Source: Lumbricus terrestris (taxonomy: Eukaryota > Annelida > Clitellata > Crassiclitellata > Lumbricidae). Taken from it: a DNA stretch of 64,000 nt. The stretch covers positions 16,763,081-16,827,080 of the forward strand of contig OX457038.1 in the NCBI GenBank assembly GCA_949752735.1. The letters are read 5' to 3'. The translations under genes were made by a program, and so were the position numbers. The notes beneath the pieces are model-generated. The model was not told the DNA's origin and searched no databases. It saw only the letters and a program-made list of their open reading frames with translations. Below, piece by piece: positions 43,061-53,213 of this stretch; within the stretch, counting starts at the first letter, position 1; each line of letters begins with the position of its first letter.

Positions 43061-43974
43061 TATTCTATCAGGGCTCTTTCTTCTCCGGATATTCCGAGAC
43101 CTTGGTACAAGAAGACCATGACGCTATAATGAACGGTTTACCAGGGCATTATTGGAGCCCGCGAAAGAAAGCGGATGCCATATTTTATTAGACCTGAAAT
43201 AGGAAGCGGAACTTATAAATCTTATTATAAACCTAGCAGGGCCGCATTAAGGCTAGTGCGGGCCCGGGTGCTGTGGTAACCTTGCGGGCCCTCCTCTCAG
43301 TCTTCTGTCAGCCACTGCACGGTCTACCATGGCAAAGTTCTCCCACACGCATGTAATTAACTAATTATACCGTGTTTACTATTGAGCATACACTATACAG
43401 TCAAGGGATACTTTATTTTGGTACGCATGTAATATTGTTTCCAAGGAAAGTTTCCTACACTAGTAGATATAGGCTAAGTCTACAATACGCGACAGAAGGA
43501 ACGAACAATTCTTCAATTGTTATTTATATTTATAAGCCCTATATATGCTTACACAGTATGATCCTCCAGTTGATTTTCTTCATTGTTCTCCACGTCCATA
43601 TTTTATAAGCCCTACATGCTTATATGATCCTTCCAGTTGATTTTCTTCATTGTTCTCCACGTTCACATTTCGAAGACCTCCAGTCTTATGATTATATTGC
43701 TTGCTCTCATGGTTCATGTCCCACATCCAAACAGCACCACGTGCACTCCATGTTAATGTTTTATCATCCGATTCTCTGGATTCCTGTTTCCTCTTTTCTT
43801 TTCAGTTTATCGTAATTCTTAAATTTAAATTTAGAGGTTCGTTCTTCCTATTTCCAGGTCTAATAAAATACAGCATCATATTTCTTTTGCAGACTCCAAT
43901 AATATCCTGCAAACCGCTCTTTAGAGCGTCATGATCTTCTTGCACCAATTATCTAGGTCTAGGAATTATCGAAG

Positions 43975-44520
43975 AAGAGTAGGCCCACACAGTGAAAGAG
44001 ATCGAGACAAAGAAATTAAGTGGGTAGGATACAGGCTGAGGGCAGATTCAATGCGAAGAACGATCATGAAGAAAAAATGAAGGGAAGCGAACAAGAGGAG
44101 GACCACGACAGCTTATGCTGGATTGGATAATAACAAATGGACAGTGGCGGCGCCAGGATTTCAGTTGGAGGGGGGGGCTGAAGCCTCGCGGCAAAAATTT
44201 CCCATTTTCGCCACCACAATTTCTGACGACCTTTTTCTTTTTTAGCCATCGACCGAAATCCCATGAAAATTTTCCATTTTCGCCGCCAAAATTTCTGACG
44301 ACCTTTTTTTTTAGTCGTCAGCCGGAATTCGTGGATATTTCAATGTAAAAAATTTTGGATGGCTTTTTTTTAGGGGGGCTGAGCCTCTTGTAGGGATGGC
44401 TTAGCCCCCCCTAGCGCCGCCACTGCAAATGGATAGGCCTATGAAAAATTTGAGGAAGAGGCATCGGACATTTCAGCCAGCCTCGAAGACAGAAAACTAG
44501 AGAAGAAGATGATAAGATAT
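43975..44520 (+). pseudogene. LINE C-terminal fragment interrupted by a hAT element
   Basis: Before the insertion the sequence reads KWVGYRLRADSMRRTIMKKK and then, in a shifted frame, RGRPRQLMLDWIITNG. After the hAT element (44142-44425) it continues with a short basic tail. It matches the opposite-strand fragment at 42846-43060. Frameshift and insertion make it dead. Confidence 0.65.
44142..44425. mobile_element. hAT-type MITE inside the LINE fragment
   Basis: CAGTGGCGGCGCCAGG at the left and CCTAGCGCCGCCACTG at the right. Exact 8-bp duplication CAAATGGA (44134-44141 and 44426-44433). Two diverged direct copies of a roughly 70-bp unit with TTTCTGACGACCTTTTT are inside. Confidence 0.9.
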
Positions 44521-44665
44521 AATAGGTTTAAGAGATTACGAGTTATCCAATAACAAGTCTTCTGACGTTACCGGTATTTCTCTTATTATTTTAAAGAAGC
44601 CAGTTAAAATGATTGACCCGCATGGCCTTATTTAAGATAGCCCATCACTGTTGATACTTCCCAAA

Positions 44666-44866
44666 CAGGGCCAGATTAGGCTAAGGCATGTTCAGCATGT
44701 TCGGCCGAACACTTTAGAGACCCCACACATGCGGAAAAAATTTCCGATTTTTTTTAGACTTTTAGCAAATTTCAACCAAATGACTAAAAAAGGGTCATCA
44801 AAATTTTTGGCCTAAGATCCGCAAACATTTTACTAACAGGGCCCCACAATTCTTAATCCAGCCCTG
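44666..44866. mobile_element. Short hAT-type MITE, CAGGGCCAGATTAGG termini
   Basis: Left CAGGGCCAGATTAGG, right CTTAATCCAGCCCTG. Flanks TTCCCAAA (44658-44665) and TTCCCAAG (44867-44874), 7 of 8 matching. Confidence 0.75.
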
Positions 44867-45244
44867 TTCCCAAGGATAAATTTACAATAACAATAAGTTC
44901 CTGCGATTTCAACCAATTCATAAGATGGAGCTAATAAATTGGATGTGTGGGAGAACTTTGGCAAAATTTCATCGACGATAACTTTCATTATTGTTGCAGT
45001 ATTCTTGCTAGAAATTTCATAATTTCCGAAAATGCGGGCCCCTAAAGCTGCGGGCCCGGGTGCTGCAGCACCCTTAGCACCTACCTTAATGCGGGCCTGA
45101 AACCTAGCCTAAGAATTATGATAAACTGAAAAGAAAAAATTTACGAGAATACGAAGAATTAAATGATAAAACATTGATATGGAATGTGGTGTTGTTCGAA
45201 TCAGAGACAGTAAACATGGTACACATAATTATGTGCCATGCAGG

Positions 45245-45322
45245 TGGACCAGTTGCTGACAAAAGAGGGCCCGCAAGCTAGGTTATCACAGAGCCCCGGG
45301 CCCGCGCCAGCCTTAATGCGGC
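45245..45322. mobile_element. Solo end of the CAGGGCCGCATTAAGG hAT family
   Basis: GCCAGCCTTAATGCGGCC and about 60 bp before it resemble the reverse complement of 43237-43320 (shared GGGCCCGG and GCGGGCCCTC blocks). No partner end or target duplication was found. Confidence 0.6.
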
Positions 45323-45744
45323 CGTGGGTTTAACAGTACTCCATGTGCTGTGGTGGCCGTGCAATTTGCTCATTACCCGACATTGCCTGATAATTTTAAT
45401 GCAAAAGGAAATAATAATACTATGTTCTGTTGAAAATCTCAATAGGCAGTCTATAATTGTTAGCGTCGATGCTGCAATCTTGTGCAGATCGTCATGAAGT
45501 CTAGTTATTTTAGGCTTATAGCAATAATTATATCTAACTATTCCACCATGCCACACAGGGTGACCTTAATTGTTGTCAGGTCTACTCCAGCCCTACCATC
45601 TAAGTGCAGCACAGAAGTCTCGCAGTCGTCCGTCCAATTTTCTAGAATGATGTTTAATAGTGTTTAACACCTTACGACACAAACTCCCTTCCCTTGCCAT
45701 CTTTTTCGCCAAAAGTACTTGCAGATCGTTGGTTCTATCTAAGC

Positions 45745-45998
45745 CAGTGGCGTAGCCAGGAATTTATGATGGGGGTTTTGGATATTTTTGTCTGGCCGGA
45801 TACCCTTTCTGACACCAACCCATCAGTATTACAGTAAACAAAAAGGGAATAAAGTAACAAAGGGAATAAAGCAAGAAAAACAATTGTTACTACAAGCAAT
45901 TGTTTTGTTTTTCTTACTTAAGTGGATAAATAACCTTTAAAAAAAAATTCCTAGGCCAATGGGGGGGTTAATCCCGAACCCCGCTGTCTACGCCACTG
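45745..45998. mobile_element. Non-autonomous hAT-type MITE (copy 2, inverted)
   Basis: CAGTGGCGTAGCCAGG at the left, GTCTACGCCACTG at the right, exact 8-bp duplication ATCTAAGC (45737-45744 and 45999-46006). The interior is the reverse complement of the copy at 309-564. Confidence 0.95.
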
Positions 45999-46185
45999 AT
46001 CTAAGCTTTCTGTCGGTAGTTCACAAAGCGCCTGTGGTCTAATTGGATTGGAGGCGTAATGAAAACTTTAGATCGCAATATTGCAATTCAGTGACTCTTG
46101 AATAAAAAAACTGATTGAGTAATTGATTGATTGACTCTTAATTTCAATTGTATATTGGTCTTAATTTGGCATTATCGTTACGAAG

Positions 46186-46306
46186 TTATCTGCACGTATG
46201 GAAGAAGACGAGGAGGCTGAGGCGAGAATTCTGAACGCAATTCCACAGAAGATGGCAGAACCACCTTGGAACTATACAGGAACTTTGCAGAAAGGACTAA
46301 CGGCAA
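46186..46306 (+). CDS. Probable guanylate cyclase extracellular exon (boundaries uncertain)
   Basis: The frame reads LSARMEEDEEAEARILNAIP then QKMAEPPWNYTGTLQ. The KM-x-PPWNY block fits the segment that follows the SVL motif in receptor cyclases, and phase 0 at 46186 matches the end of exon B. The acceptor (GTTACGAAG) has a weak pyrimidine tract. The donor is uncertain: GTGATT at 46307 would leave one base, GTAGGC at 46333 would leave none. About 60 residues normally found between this segment and the next exon are not seen, so another exon is missing from my reading or deleted. Confidence 0.5.
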
Positions 46307-46339
46307 GTGATTCTTCATTCACCATAGCCAATGTAGGCA

Positions 46340-46590
46340 TAATACTAAACTTATCCATGGGCGGAGACTTGGGCGGAGACTTGCGGGGGACGAAAAGGCG
46401 GCCGAAGACTTTGGGCGGAAGAATGGCTGAGACGCCGACGAAAATTTCCCATTTTGTTGCCGGCAAAAATTTCTCTTGTTGCCGGGAAAAATTTCTGACT
46501 ACCTTTTTTAGTCACCCGTACGAAATGTCGATGGGGGGGGGAAACCTAATTTTCTCTGCCCCCAAAAATTGATGACCTTTTTTAGTCATC
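46340..46590. repeat. Remnant related to the TTTCTGACGACCTTTTT hAT-like repeats
   Basis: GGCGGAGACTTG duplicates and AAATTTCTGACTACCTTTTT with AGTCA inverted motifs resemble the interior of the element at 44142-44425. Ends and target duplication are not clear. Confidence 0.4.
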
Positions 46591-47217
46591 ACCTCGTTTC
46601 GCTTGTTGTTCACCGTGTGTTTCGTGAATTGTGTACCGTACATGATGACCTACGACTTACCGATTACCGATGGGGGAGGCAAATGCATGGGCCGTCCCCC
46701 ACCACATCCATTGAGAGGGGCCGTTCCTCCTTTTCCCCCTAAGTATCTGCCAATGAACGTATCTTGAATGTCTTTGCATCAACGTATGCTTATACGAATG
46801 TTCTCTTTTCGTTTATTATTTTTATGTTACACTCAGTGAAATGATTGGTGACATAATAGTGACATTCGTTGTATTTTTTCCGCTTTGTTGTTTAATTAAA
46901 TTATTTGAAATAATAATAATAAATGATCATTTCGCCAATTTATACAGCGCCGAAACGCGGCAATGCCCTTTCAAGGACTCTTACAAAGCATATCACCGTA
47001 TATAGTACCAGGACTTTTAAAAGTAATTTTTGTAAGTACACAAACTCTTCTTTCCCTTCCCATTCTCCATGGTAAATTACTCCCAATCGATACATTCTTG
47101 CATAATGTTGCATAGTTTAATGGATCGTAAAAGGCCTGCTAATTATCGTTGTAGGGTTCCAAATACGCTCTCTTGCTGTAGGCCTACGATGCGTCTACCT
47201 TTACCTCTTACTGACAG

Positions 47218-47298
47218 AAAAACTGTTGGCAGGTGGACAATGCAACTACCGTGACGGTAATAATTACCAGGCCATTGGAAGGTTCTGGAGTTTTCAAG
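47218..47298 (+). CDS. Probable guanylate cyclase exon, end of extracellular domain
   Basis: Pyrimidine-rich CTTTACCTCTTACTGACAG precedes 47218 (a second AG would start it at 47233). The donor GTAATT is at 47299. In the phase with one base carried over it reads KLLAGGQCNYRDGNNYQAIG then RFWSFQG. The GNYQAIGRF pattern resembles the stretch just before the membrane segment in natriuretic-receptor-like cyclases. The transmembrane, kinase-like and cyclase domains are not seen downstream in this window. Confidence 0.4.
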
Positions 47299-47670
47299 GT
47301 AATTCGCCTTTACTTATCTTATCTGCATAATATAGGCACAATTAGCCACTTTCGCATAGGTTATAGGACTACGTAGGCCCATACATGTAGGCTTATAGCT
47401 GAAAAATGAAGATATAGGCCTACAATACATTATTGGATATAGCTACAGCACTCTATAGCTCTATATCTGTGTAGATGCATTACGCATGATTATAAACACG
47501 CATACTTAGCCTATGCCTGTCAATGGGGGACTCAGTAGAATGTCGACTAATAGGTGGCGCCACGTTGCCATTTAGACAAAAACACGGACTTCCGGTTAAA
47601 TCGTGTACATTGGTGTGCTGTTTGTTTATTTACAAAAGTGATCACAAGTTTTGAAAATCACAAAATTTTG

Positions 47671-47845
47671 ATGCATGGCTGCGTGCTAAAATGCAGAGGA
47701 AAGGAGATGGCAAGTTTCCTAAAGATAGCCATTTAGGACGGTAGTGGATTGTAGCAAAAAACGTGACAAATAACACCAAACTTCAGCGAGTGGCTATGCG
47801 AGTTTCACTTCAAGGCCGATGACAACACTGATATGACGAGTTACG
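47671..47845 (+). pseudogene. THAP zinc-finger exon relic
   Basis: Spread over shifted frames are the hallmarks of a THAP C2CH zinc finger, a sequence-specific DNA-binding domain: HGCVLKCRGK (the first two cysteines), KFPKDSHL, WIVAK, KRDK, and FSEWLCEFHFKADD (last Cys and His). A TAG stop and at least two single-base shifts, one in an A run, break it. It ends at a good donor (GTAAGT at 47846). With the DDE-like remnant at 48.6 kb it looks like a decayed THAP-containing transposase or a gene derived from one. Confidence 0.65.
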
Positions 47846-48473
47846 GTAAGTTGTTTAGACCTATGATTTTGGGGTTATGTTTGCATTTTTGCAAAAGGTA
47901 CGGCAATGCCAACACATAGACTGAGGTAACGATGTATGACACAGATATCTTTTAGGCTAGCCCGTTGTTCACTGTACTTCACCACCGCTACCGTAGCAAC
48001 AGTAACAATAATAATACTAAAGGTTATGTGAAGCATGTTATACTGTGACTGTTGTGTGGTTGATGGTTACAATAAATGAATTGATTCCTTGACTAACGGA
48101 TATAGTTTCCAAGATATTTCCAGGCTTTTAAATATGTTGTAAAAATTATAAAAGATAGAAGTAATAATTTTATTATCATTATTAATAAGTGTGATGGTAA
48201 CACATTTTTAGTTGTTTTGCTGTCATTTTCAGTTATAAACCACTAAAGAATAATACAGTGATTAAACGTCAATATTATTTATCATCGTTATTATTACAGA
48301 TGTGGTGGTATGAACAGCTTTATATATGTTTGGCTGTCTTTTCCATGTTAAAATAATTATTACGAGGCAATGATGTAGTGTGTAAAAGTATTATAACACT
48401 TGATGCTATTTATCATCACTATTTCCAGGTGTTTGCCGCACAAACTTGAAAATGTTTTACTGTCATTTTGCAG

Positions 48474-48873
48474 GTTACAAATCACTATAAAGTGTTGAGA
48501 CAATCAGCGGTTCCCAATTCGGACAACACGACTAAAGACTCGGTACAATAAAAAAAGAGGAACAATCACCAGAATTTCCTGATAGTAAAGTCAACAATCT
48601 GAATATGGATAATGAATTAACTGTTGGTTGGGCAGTCGGAGTAGTTTCAGAGTCTACACTTTCCAGAAGCAAACGCTGACATATGCAGAGACTCAGACAG
48701 TGGAGGAAGCCATACAAACAGATCATGCATCTGTCCAAACTTTGGGAAAGCAATCAGTCTTGTCAATTAGTAACAATGATAAGGCAGTTAATTTTTACAC
48801 AGGACTGGGAAAATATGTTCAGTTTGTGCTTGCAAGTTTAAGGCCAGCATCTCATTGCTTCATTTATACATAA
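48474..48873 (+). pseudogene. Second part of THAP/DDE-type transposase relic
   Basis: After an acceptor-like TGTCATTTTGCAG (48474) come segments resembling the linker of THAP-DDE (ISL2EU/IS4EU-like) transposases. They include ETQTVEEAIQTDHASVQTL and DKAVNFYTGLGKYVQFVLA, the FYTGL block that opens the helix-turn-helix before the DDE core. A stop and frame shifts are present and no DDE triad is visible. The family name is inference. Confidence 0.55.
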
Positions 48874-49215
48874 TAGTGATGTTGAAAATATATGTGTATA
48901 GGATCAAATTTTCATGGTTCTGATGAAACTTTGTAGATATACCCCGAACTTTGAACTTGGCATGATGTTTGGTGTGTGTGTGTGTGTGTGAAAGTCAAGT
49001 GGATAATGTGTTTTGTACTTGAATTTGCTTCATATCACTTCAGTGTAGGGAGCTGAAATGTGGCCCTCGCACGATTTGGTGAATTTTTATGCCTTCTGAT
49101 TTCTGGGGAAAATTCCTAAAGACGTTCATTCGTTAAAGTATTTATATAGCGCCTCTTCGTGACGTGTCGCATTGGATGGGATTGAATGCCCTCTAAGAAG
49201 TCAAAGCTCCCCTTA

Positions 49216-49600
49216 TTGTATTGTATTGTATTTAAACATTTATAAAGCGCCTCTAGTAGGGTAAACCGTTCAGAGGCGCTCCCAGTGCGCAAGGCCCCGC
49301 GAGAAGAAGCAGGTTTTGAGAAGAGACAGAGCAGAGGAGAGGCTGACAGACAGAAGAGTTGAGCGAACAGAAGGAGACAGAGAATTCCAGAGAGAAGGAC
49401 CAATTGAGACAAAAGATCGAGACTGAGCCATAGCAGTTCTAGACCGGAGAACCAATAGGTCAAGTCTGTTAGATGAGCGAAGTGGGCGGTGGGAGGAAGC
49501 TGAGTGAGGACGAAGTAAGGTTTTAGTCAGATATTTTGGGGCAAGACCCCGTTGAGACTTTAGGATCAGAGTGAGGATCTTGAACTTAGCCCGACAAGCA
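49216..49600 (-). pseudogene. LINE C-terminal fragment with (TACAA)n tail
   Basis: On the minus strand it reads KSQRGLAPKYL, then SRSFVSIGPSLWNSLSPSVR, then LLKTCFFSRG and a stop at about 49270. This is the usual end of Jockey/CR1-group reverse transcriptases (the SLWNSLP block). Its 3' UTR has GGGAGCGCCTCTGA and GAGGCGCTTTATAA and ends in ATACAATACAATACAAT. These blocks also form the tail of SINE family 1. Confidence 0.85.
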
Positions 49601-49772
49601 AAATTTTTAACGTATAAGAATCATAGTATGTTAATATGTTGGTGCGACACCATTGTCCAGGTCTTGAGTCATTTGTATCACCTATACATGGTGGATCTAC
49701 AAGTGACCGAAAAACATAGAACAGTGGCTTGCCCAATTTATGCGATTTAGGGAACTCCATTATGACAGAAAG

Positions 49773-49987
49773 GATTTGTTTGTTTGTTTGTATGCGCACT
49801 TGTTATAGCGCCCCTTCAAGCTATCTACTCAGAGGCGCTCCCGACTGCAGAGCGGACACTGCATCGGAGTTTCACGCCGAAGCAATTGCGAGTGAAGGAC
49901 TTGCCCAAGGTCCCTACGCGGTGACTTGAGGTGGATTCGAACCTTGAACCTTCCGGCTTCAAGGCAACGACTACACCACGGCGCCCC
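49773..49987 (-). mobile_element. tRNA-derived SINE, family 1 (copy B)
   Basis: From 49987 downward: GGGGCGCCGTGGTGTAGTCG (A box), GGTTCGAATCCACC (B box), the shared body, GGGAGCGCCTCTGAGTAG, GGGGCGCTATAACAAGTGCG and a (CAAA)n tail. It is close to copy A at 8739-8996. Confidence 0.9.
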
Positions 49988-50739
49988 ACATATATGTTGT
50001 TGTATAGGACATGTTTGCATCATTCAATGTGCAGGTTAATATTCCCATGTTATGCAAAGCAATCTTACATGACCACAAAGTAAGTAGCAAAAGAGTTCAT
50101 ATTGGTATTTGCAAAACACACTAAATTTTAACACAACCAATGAACCATTCTGAAATACAATTGCCATCAGATATAATATGTTTGTTACATGCATGCTATG
50201 TAATTTCGCAGTCACATTGTTTACGAAATGCTTAGAATCTGACATTGCTGTGTAGTGCACAATCAGGTTATGATATTACTATCAGACCTACATTACCACT
50301 AACTATGTTTTGAAAGTGTAATGTGTAATAGTCTAAAGAACTTGTTAAGGCAAGCTTTTTTTAAACGATAAAAGAAATGTTCTAGTGTTGAAGGCATTGC
50401 CACAATGAAGTCAGCATCATGTAAAACGCTAATACAATTCGTGTCCATTAAAGTGTACAGAAGAGTTGACGCTGAACGTGGTAATAATAGTTGTGTGTCT
50501 TGCTCAATGTAATTTGGCCATCACTGTCTTCAAGGAAGTGAATAGAAATGTTAGAAATAGGGCGATCTTTTGCACTAAAAGGGCACTTAATTTAACTTCA
50601 ACAGTGGTCAGCATCGATCAAAAGTCTGAAGAACTGCAAAGGTATCCATGGGTGACTAACTGAAATGAAAACTACACAATCTTTTGTTTTCATTCCAAGA
50701 TTTTCCGGATGACTGTTCAAAGTGTTTATGGCAACTGAC

Positions 50740-51384
50740 TCATGTTTCATTCCATGTCCTGTTGCTGCAGAATGGAAATGCAACAGTAAGATCAGTTGCC
50801 GCGCAAGCTTGTGCAAATCTGTTCTTACGGCGGCCTTGCAAATCCTTCCGGATGTTATGCACTTTGGTAGTGAATGAGGTTAAATAGTCATCCATGGTGA
50901 ATGATGTAACATCCCGAGAATGGTCAGCTTGTCCACGGCCAAGGAGGACATTGAAAGTCGCCCATAACCACTTCGGTTGGGCAGTGATTCTGGCCTCCCA
51001 GTGGTCCCGTTCCTTGCCTCGGTAGCGCCTGTGCATGTTACGGACGGATTTGATCCAGGCGGTATGATCCACAGGAGATCGTGTCTTCACGTCAAACCAT
51101 GGGAAGAGTGGGCGGTGCTGGACTTTGGCCTGGCGAGTGAGAAGAAACCGGGTCGGAAGGTCTGTCATGGTTGTTGGCAACCAGCAGGTCCTCCAGGGTC
51201 GATGCATCAGCGATGACTGGGATATCGAGAAGCGTAGACTTGAAGGCTGCCCGGTCAAGACTCCACCAGTCATGGACCTGTCTAAGGAAGTAGGACGGTG
51301 CCTCGAAGAGGAACGGGATGGATGCGACGACAAGGCCATGATTGGAGATGGTAGGTGGATGGAATGAATCAAGTATGCGTTCAC
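50740..51384 (-). pseudogene. LINE fragment between endonuclease and RT domains
   Basis: The minus-strand frame includes WEARITAQPKWLWATFNVLL, GRGQADHSRD and TMDDYLTSFTTKVHNIRKDL. This is the F-x-LLGR and 'D-FF-KV--IR' linker upstream of the RT in several LINE clades. The upstream part only makes sense in another frame (WWSLDRAAFKSTLLDIP), so there is a shift near 51200. It ends near 50740 without the RT core. Confidence 0.65.
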
Positions 51385-51399
51385 TGCATCCTCTTCAAT

Positions 51400-52230
51400 A
51401 ACTGGAATCTGTAAAAAGAAACAGACATTTTACAGCGATACCTGCTTCTGACATCCAAGTACTTGAAAGCAAATGAGAAATACATGCAGTAGATGCTTCA
51501 TGAAGAACATTAAATTGAGGTATGGATGGATGGATCCAGATTTGAGGGCTTCGGTTGGTCAGCGTTTGCAGTGGGCTTTTGACAACAGAGGCTGTTGCCC
51601 TCGCAAAAATTTGTTTTGCATATTACAGCACGTTTAGGTATAAAATTTTTGTGGCAGTTGATCCTATTCTCTGGGGAGAGGGTCATGGAATGCACGTGAA
51701 CCCATAATTGTTCTGCATTGTGGCTCAGAAGAAAAACCAGTACTTGCTACTTTTTGTGACTGATGGAGTTACTAGTGATTGAAGGTAGGGAGATTTGCTG
51801 GTGCTGAGGATTGTAGGTAAACAATGCCAAATTATTGTATCCTCCAAGTAGAATTTAATTAGATGCAAATATTGTGAGAGACGCTATATAAATTTATGGA
51901 TACAATAAGATGACTGTTTACACAGATATAACATCAAGTAGACTGTAAATATTACAGGCAAATTAGTACTTTATATATATCTATATCTATATATATATAC
52001 TCATAAGGCGCTGTACTTAATGTATTGATTACAGACAGACAAATGAAATCGTTCAGTGCACTCATTACTTACACATTTCGTGATTTTGTGAATTGTCCAT
52101 AATGTGAAGTAGACCAAAACAGGACTTTCTCTAAATGCAAATCATCAGAGGCACAAGTATATAATGACTTTACACCTCAAGCCTAGGGTTTAATCATATG
52201 CGTTTTATGGCGGCGTTAAAACTGTCCTTA
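51400..52230. other. Intergenic, no gene recognised
   Basis: No supported coding sequence. An ATATAT run lies at about 51970-52000. Confidence 0.5.
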
Positions 52231-52235
52231 CAGCT

Positions 52236-52290
52236 AGGTTTGGGAACACTCCTGAGTAGTTACCTTGAAGGGGTGCTACATAAAGTTTGG
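52236..52290 (+). mobile_element. SINE family 1 3'-end remnant
   Basis: CCTGAGTAGTTACCTTGAAG and GGGGTGCTACATAAAG match the 3' part of the SINE family 1 body with several substitutions. Confidence 0.5.
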
Positions 52291-52627
52291 TAAACGTTTA
52301 CCTAAATCACACAGAATGAGTGGTTTGTAGTTATAGGGTGAACTCAGTTGCGTTTAGTTATTTCGTTATCTTACCGTTCAAGAAGCATACATGTGTTATC
52401 TTCCAGAACTCTTGGTTTCTCTTTGCCTCAACTCCACTTTCAACATTTCTTCCAATTTGCGTAATTATCCATGATGAAATTAAATCTTAATTCTAACGCG
52501 AAGCAATCGATCATAACAACATAAACACTGAAAGCAAGGCCGACAACAACAGAACTTCCTGGTCTAATATACATAGTGGCGACATCTATTTTCACTTAAA
52601 GGAACTGCTCACTGAGTCCACCATAGC

Positions 52628-52930
52628 CCTGTCATATATATATATGTATATATATATATAATGTACATATATATAATGTATATATGTATATATAGGCCTA
52701 TACACACTAACTTGCCATAAGATTTCCGAAACTTGCTATAGGCCCGCATTATTATGATGTAGGCTATATCATATTCATGGGAGTATTGGGTATAAGCCTA
52801 CCCTATATATTTGTGTAGGCCCTATGTATTTATAATATCATACACAGTCATGTATGCATATATATACATGTAGGCCTAATAATGGCCTAGATATATATAT
52901 ATGTGTGTATATATATATGCCGATATAAGT
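52628..52930. repeat. (TA)n-rich blocks
   Basis: ATATATATGTATATA runs at 52628-52700 and 52855-52930, separated by TAGGCCTA-containing sequence. Confidence 0.85.
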
Positions 52931-53213
52931 GTGTTTATGTATTAGAAGTGCGTGTGCCTACGCAATGGCCTGAACAATCTTATGAACGTAGCCAGCATGT
53001 AGGCCTGTGACAGCGCTAAGCTGGCACCGCTTGAGCAGTCATGCAGCCCGAAGATATGAGGCCAGCAGTTGGGTTTTGGTTCGGAGAGTGAGGGGAGGAT
53101 GTAGGGAGAGAGTGGGAAGTGGGGGGCAGTAGAAGGAATGAAGCAAGAGGGAGGGCAGCAGAAATCAAAGCAAGCAAGCGATTGATCTCAGGACTGATGA
53201 GAGAAATGCCTGG

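Larger units (their letters stand above)
43237..45099. mobile_element. hAT-type element, CAGGGCCGCATTAAGG termini, with nested insertions
   Basis: Left end CAGGGCCGCATTAAGG, right end CCTTAATGCGGGCCTG. Flanks are exact AAACCTAG (43229-43236 and 45100-45107). It contains two complete smaller hAT elements and LINE fragments. The transposase is not recognisable. A separate right-hand end of the same family lies at about 45255-45320, with about 85 bp resembling the reverse complement of this element's left end. Confidence 0.85.
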
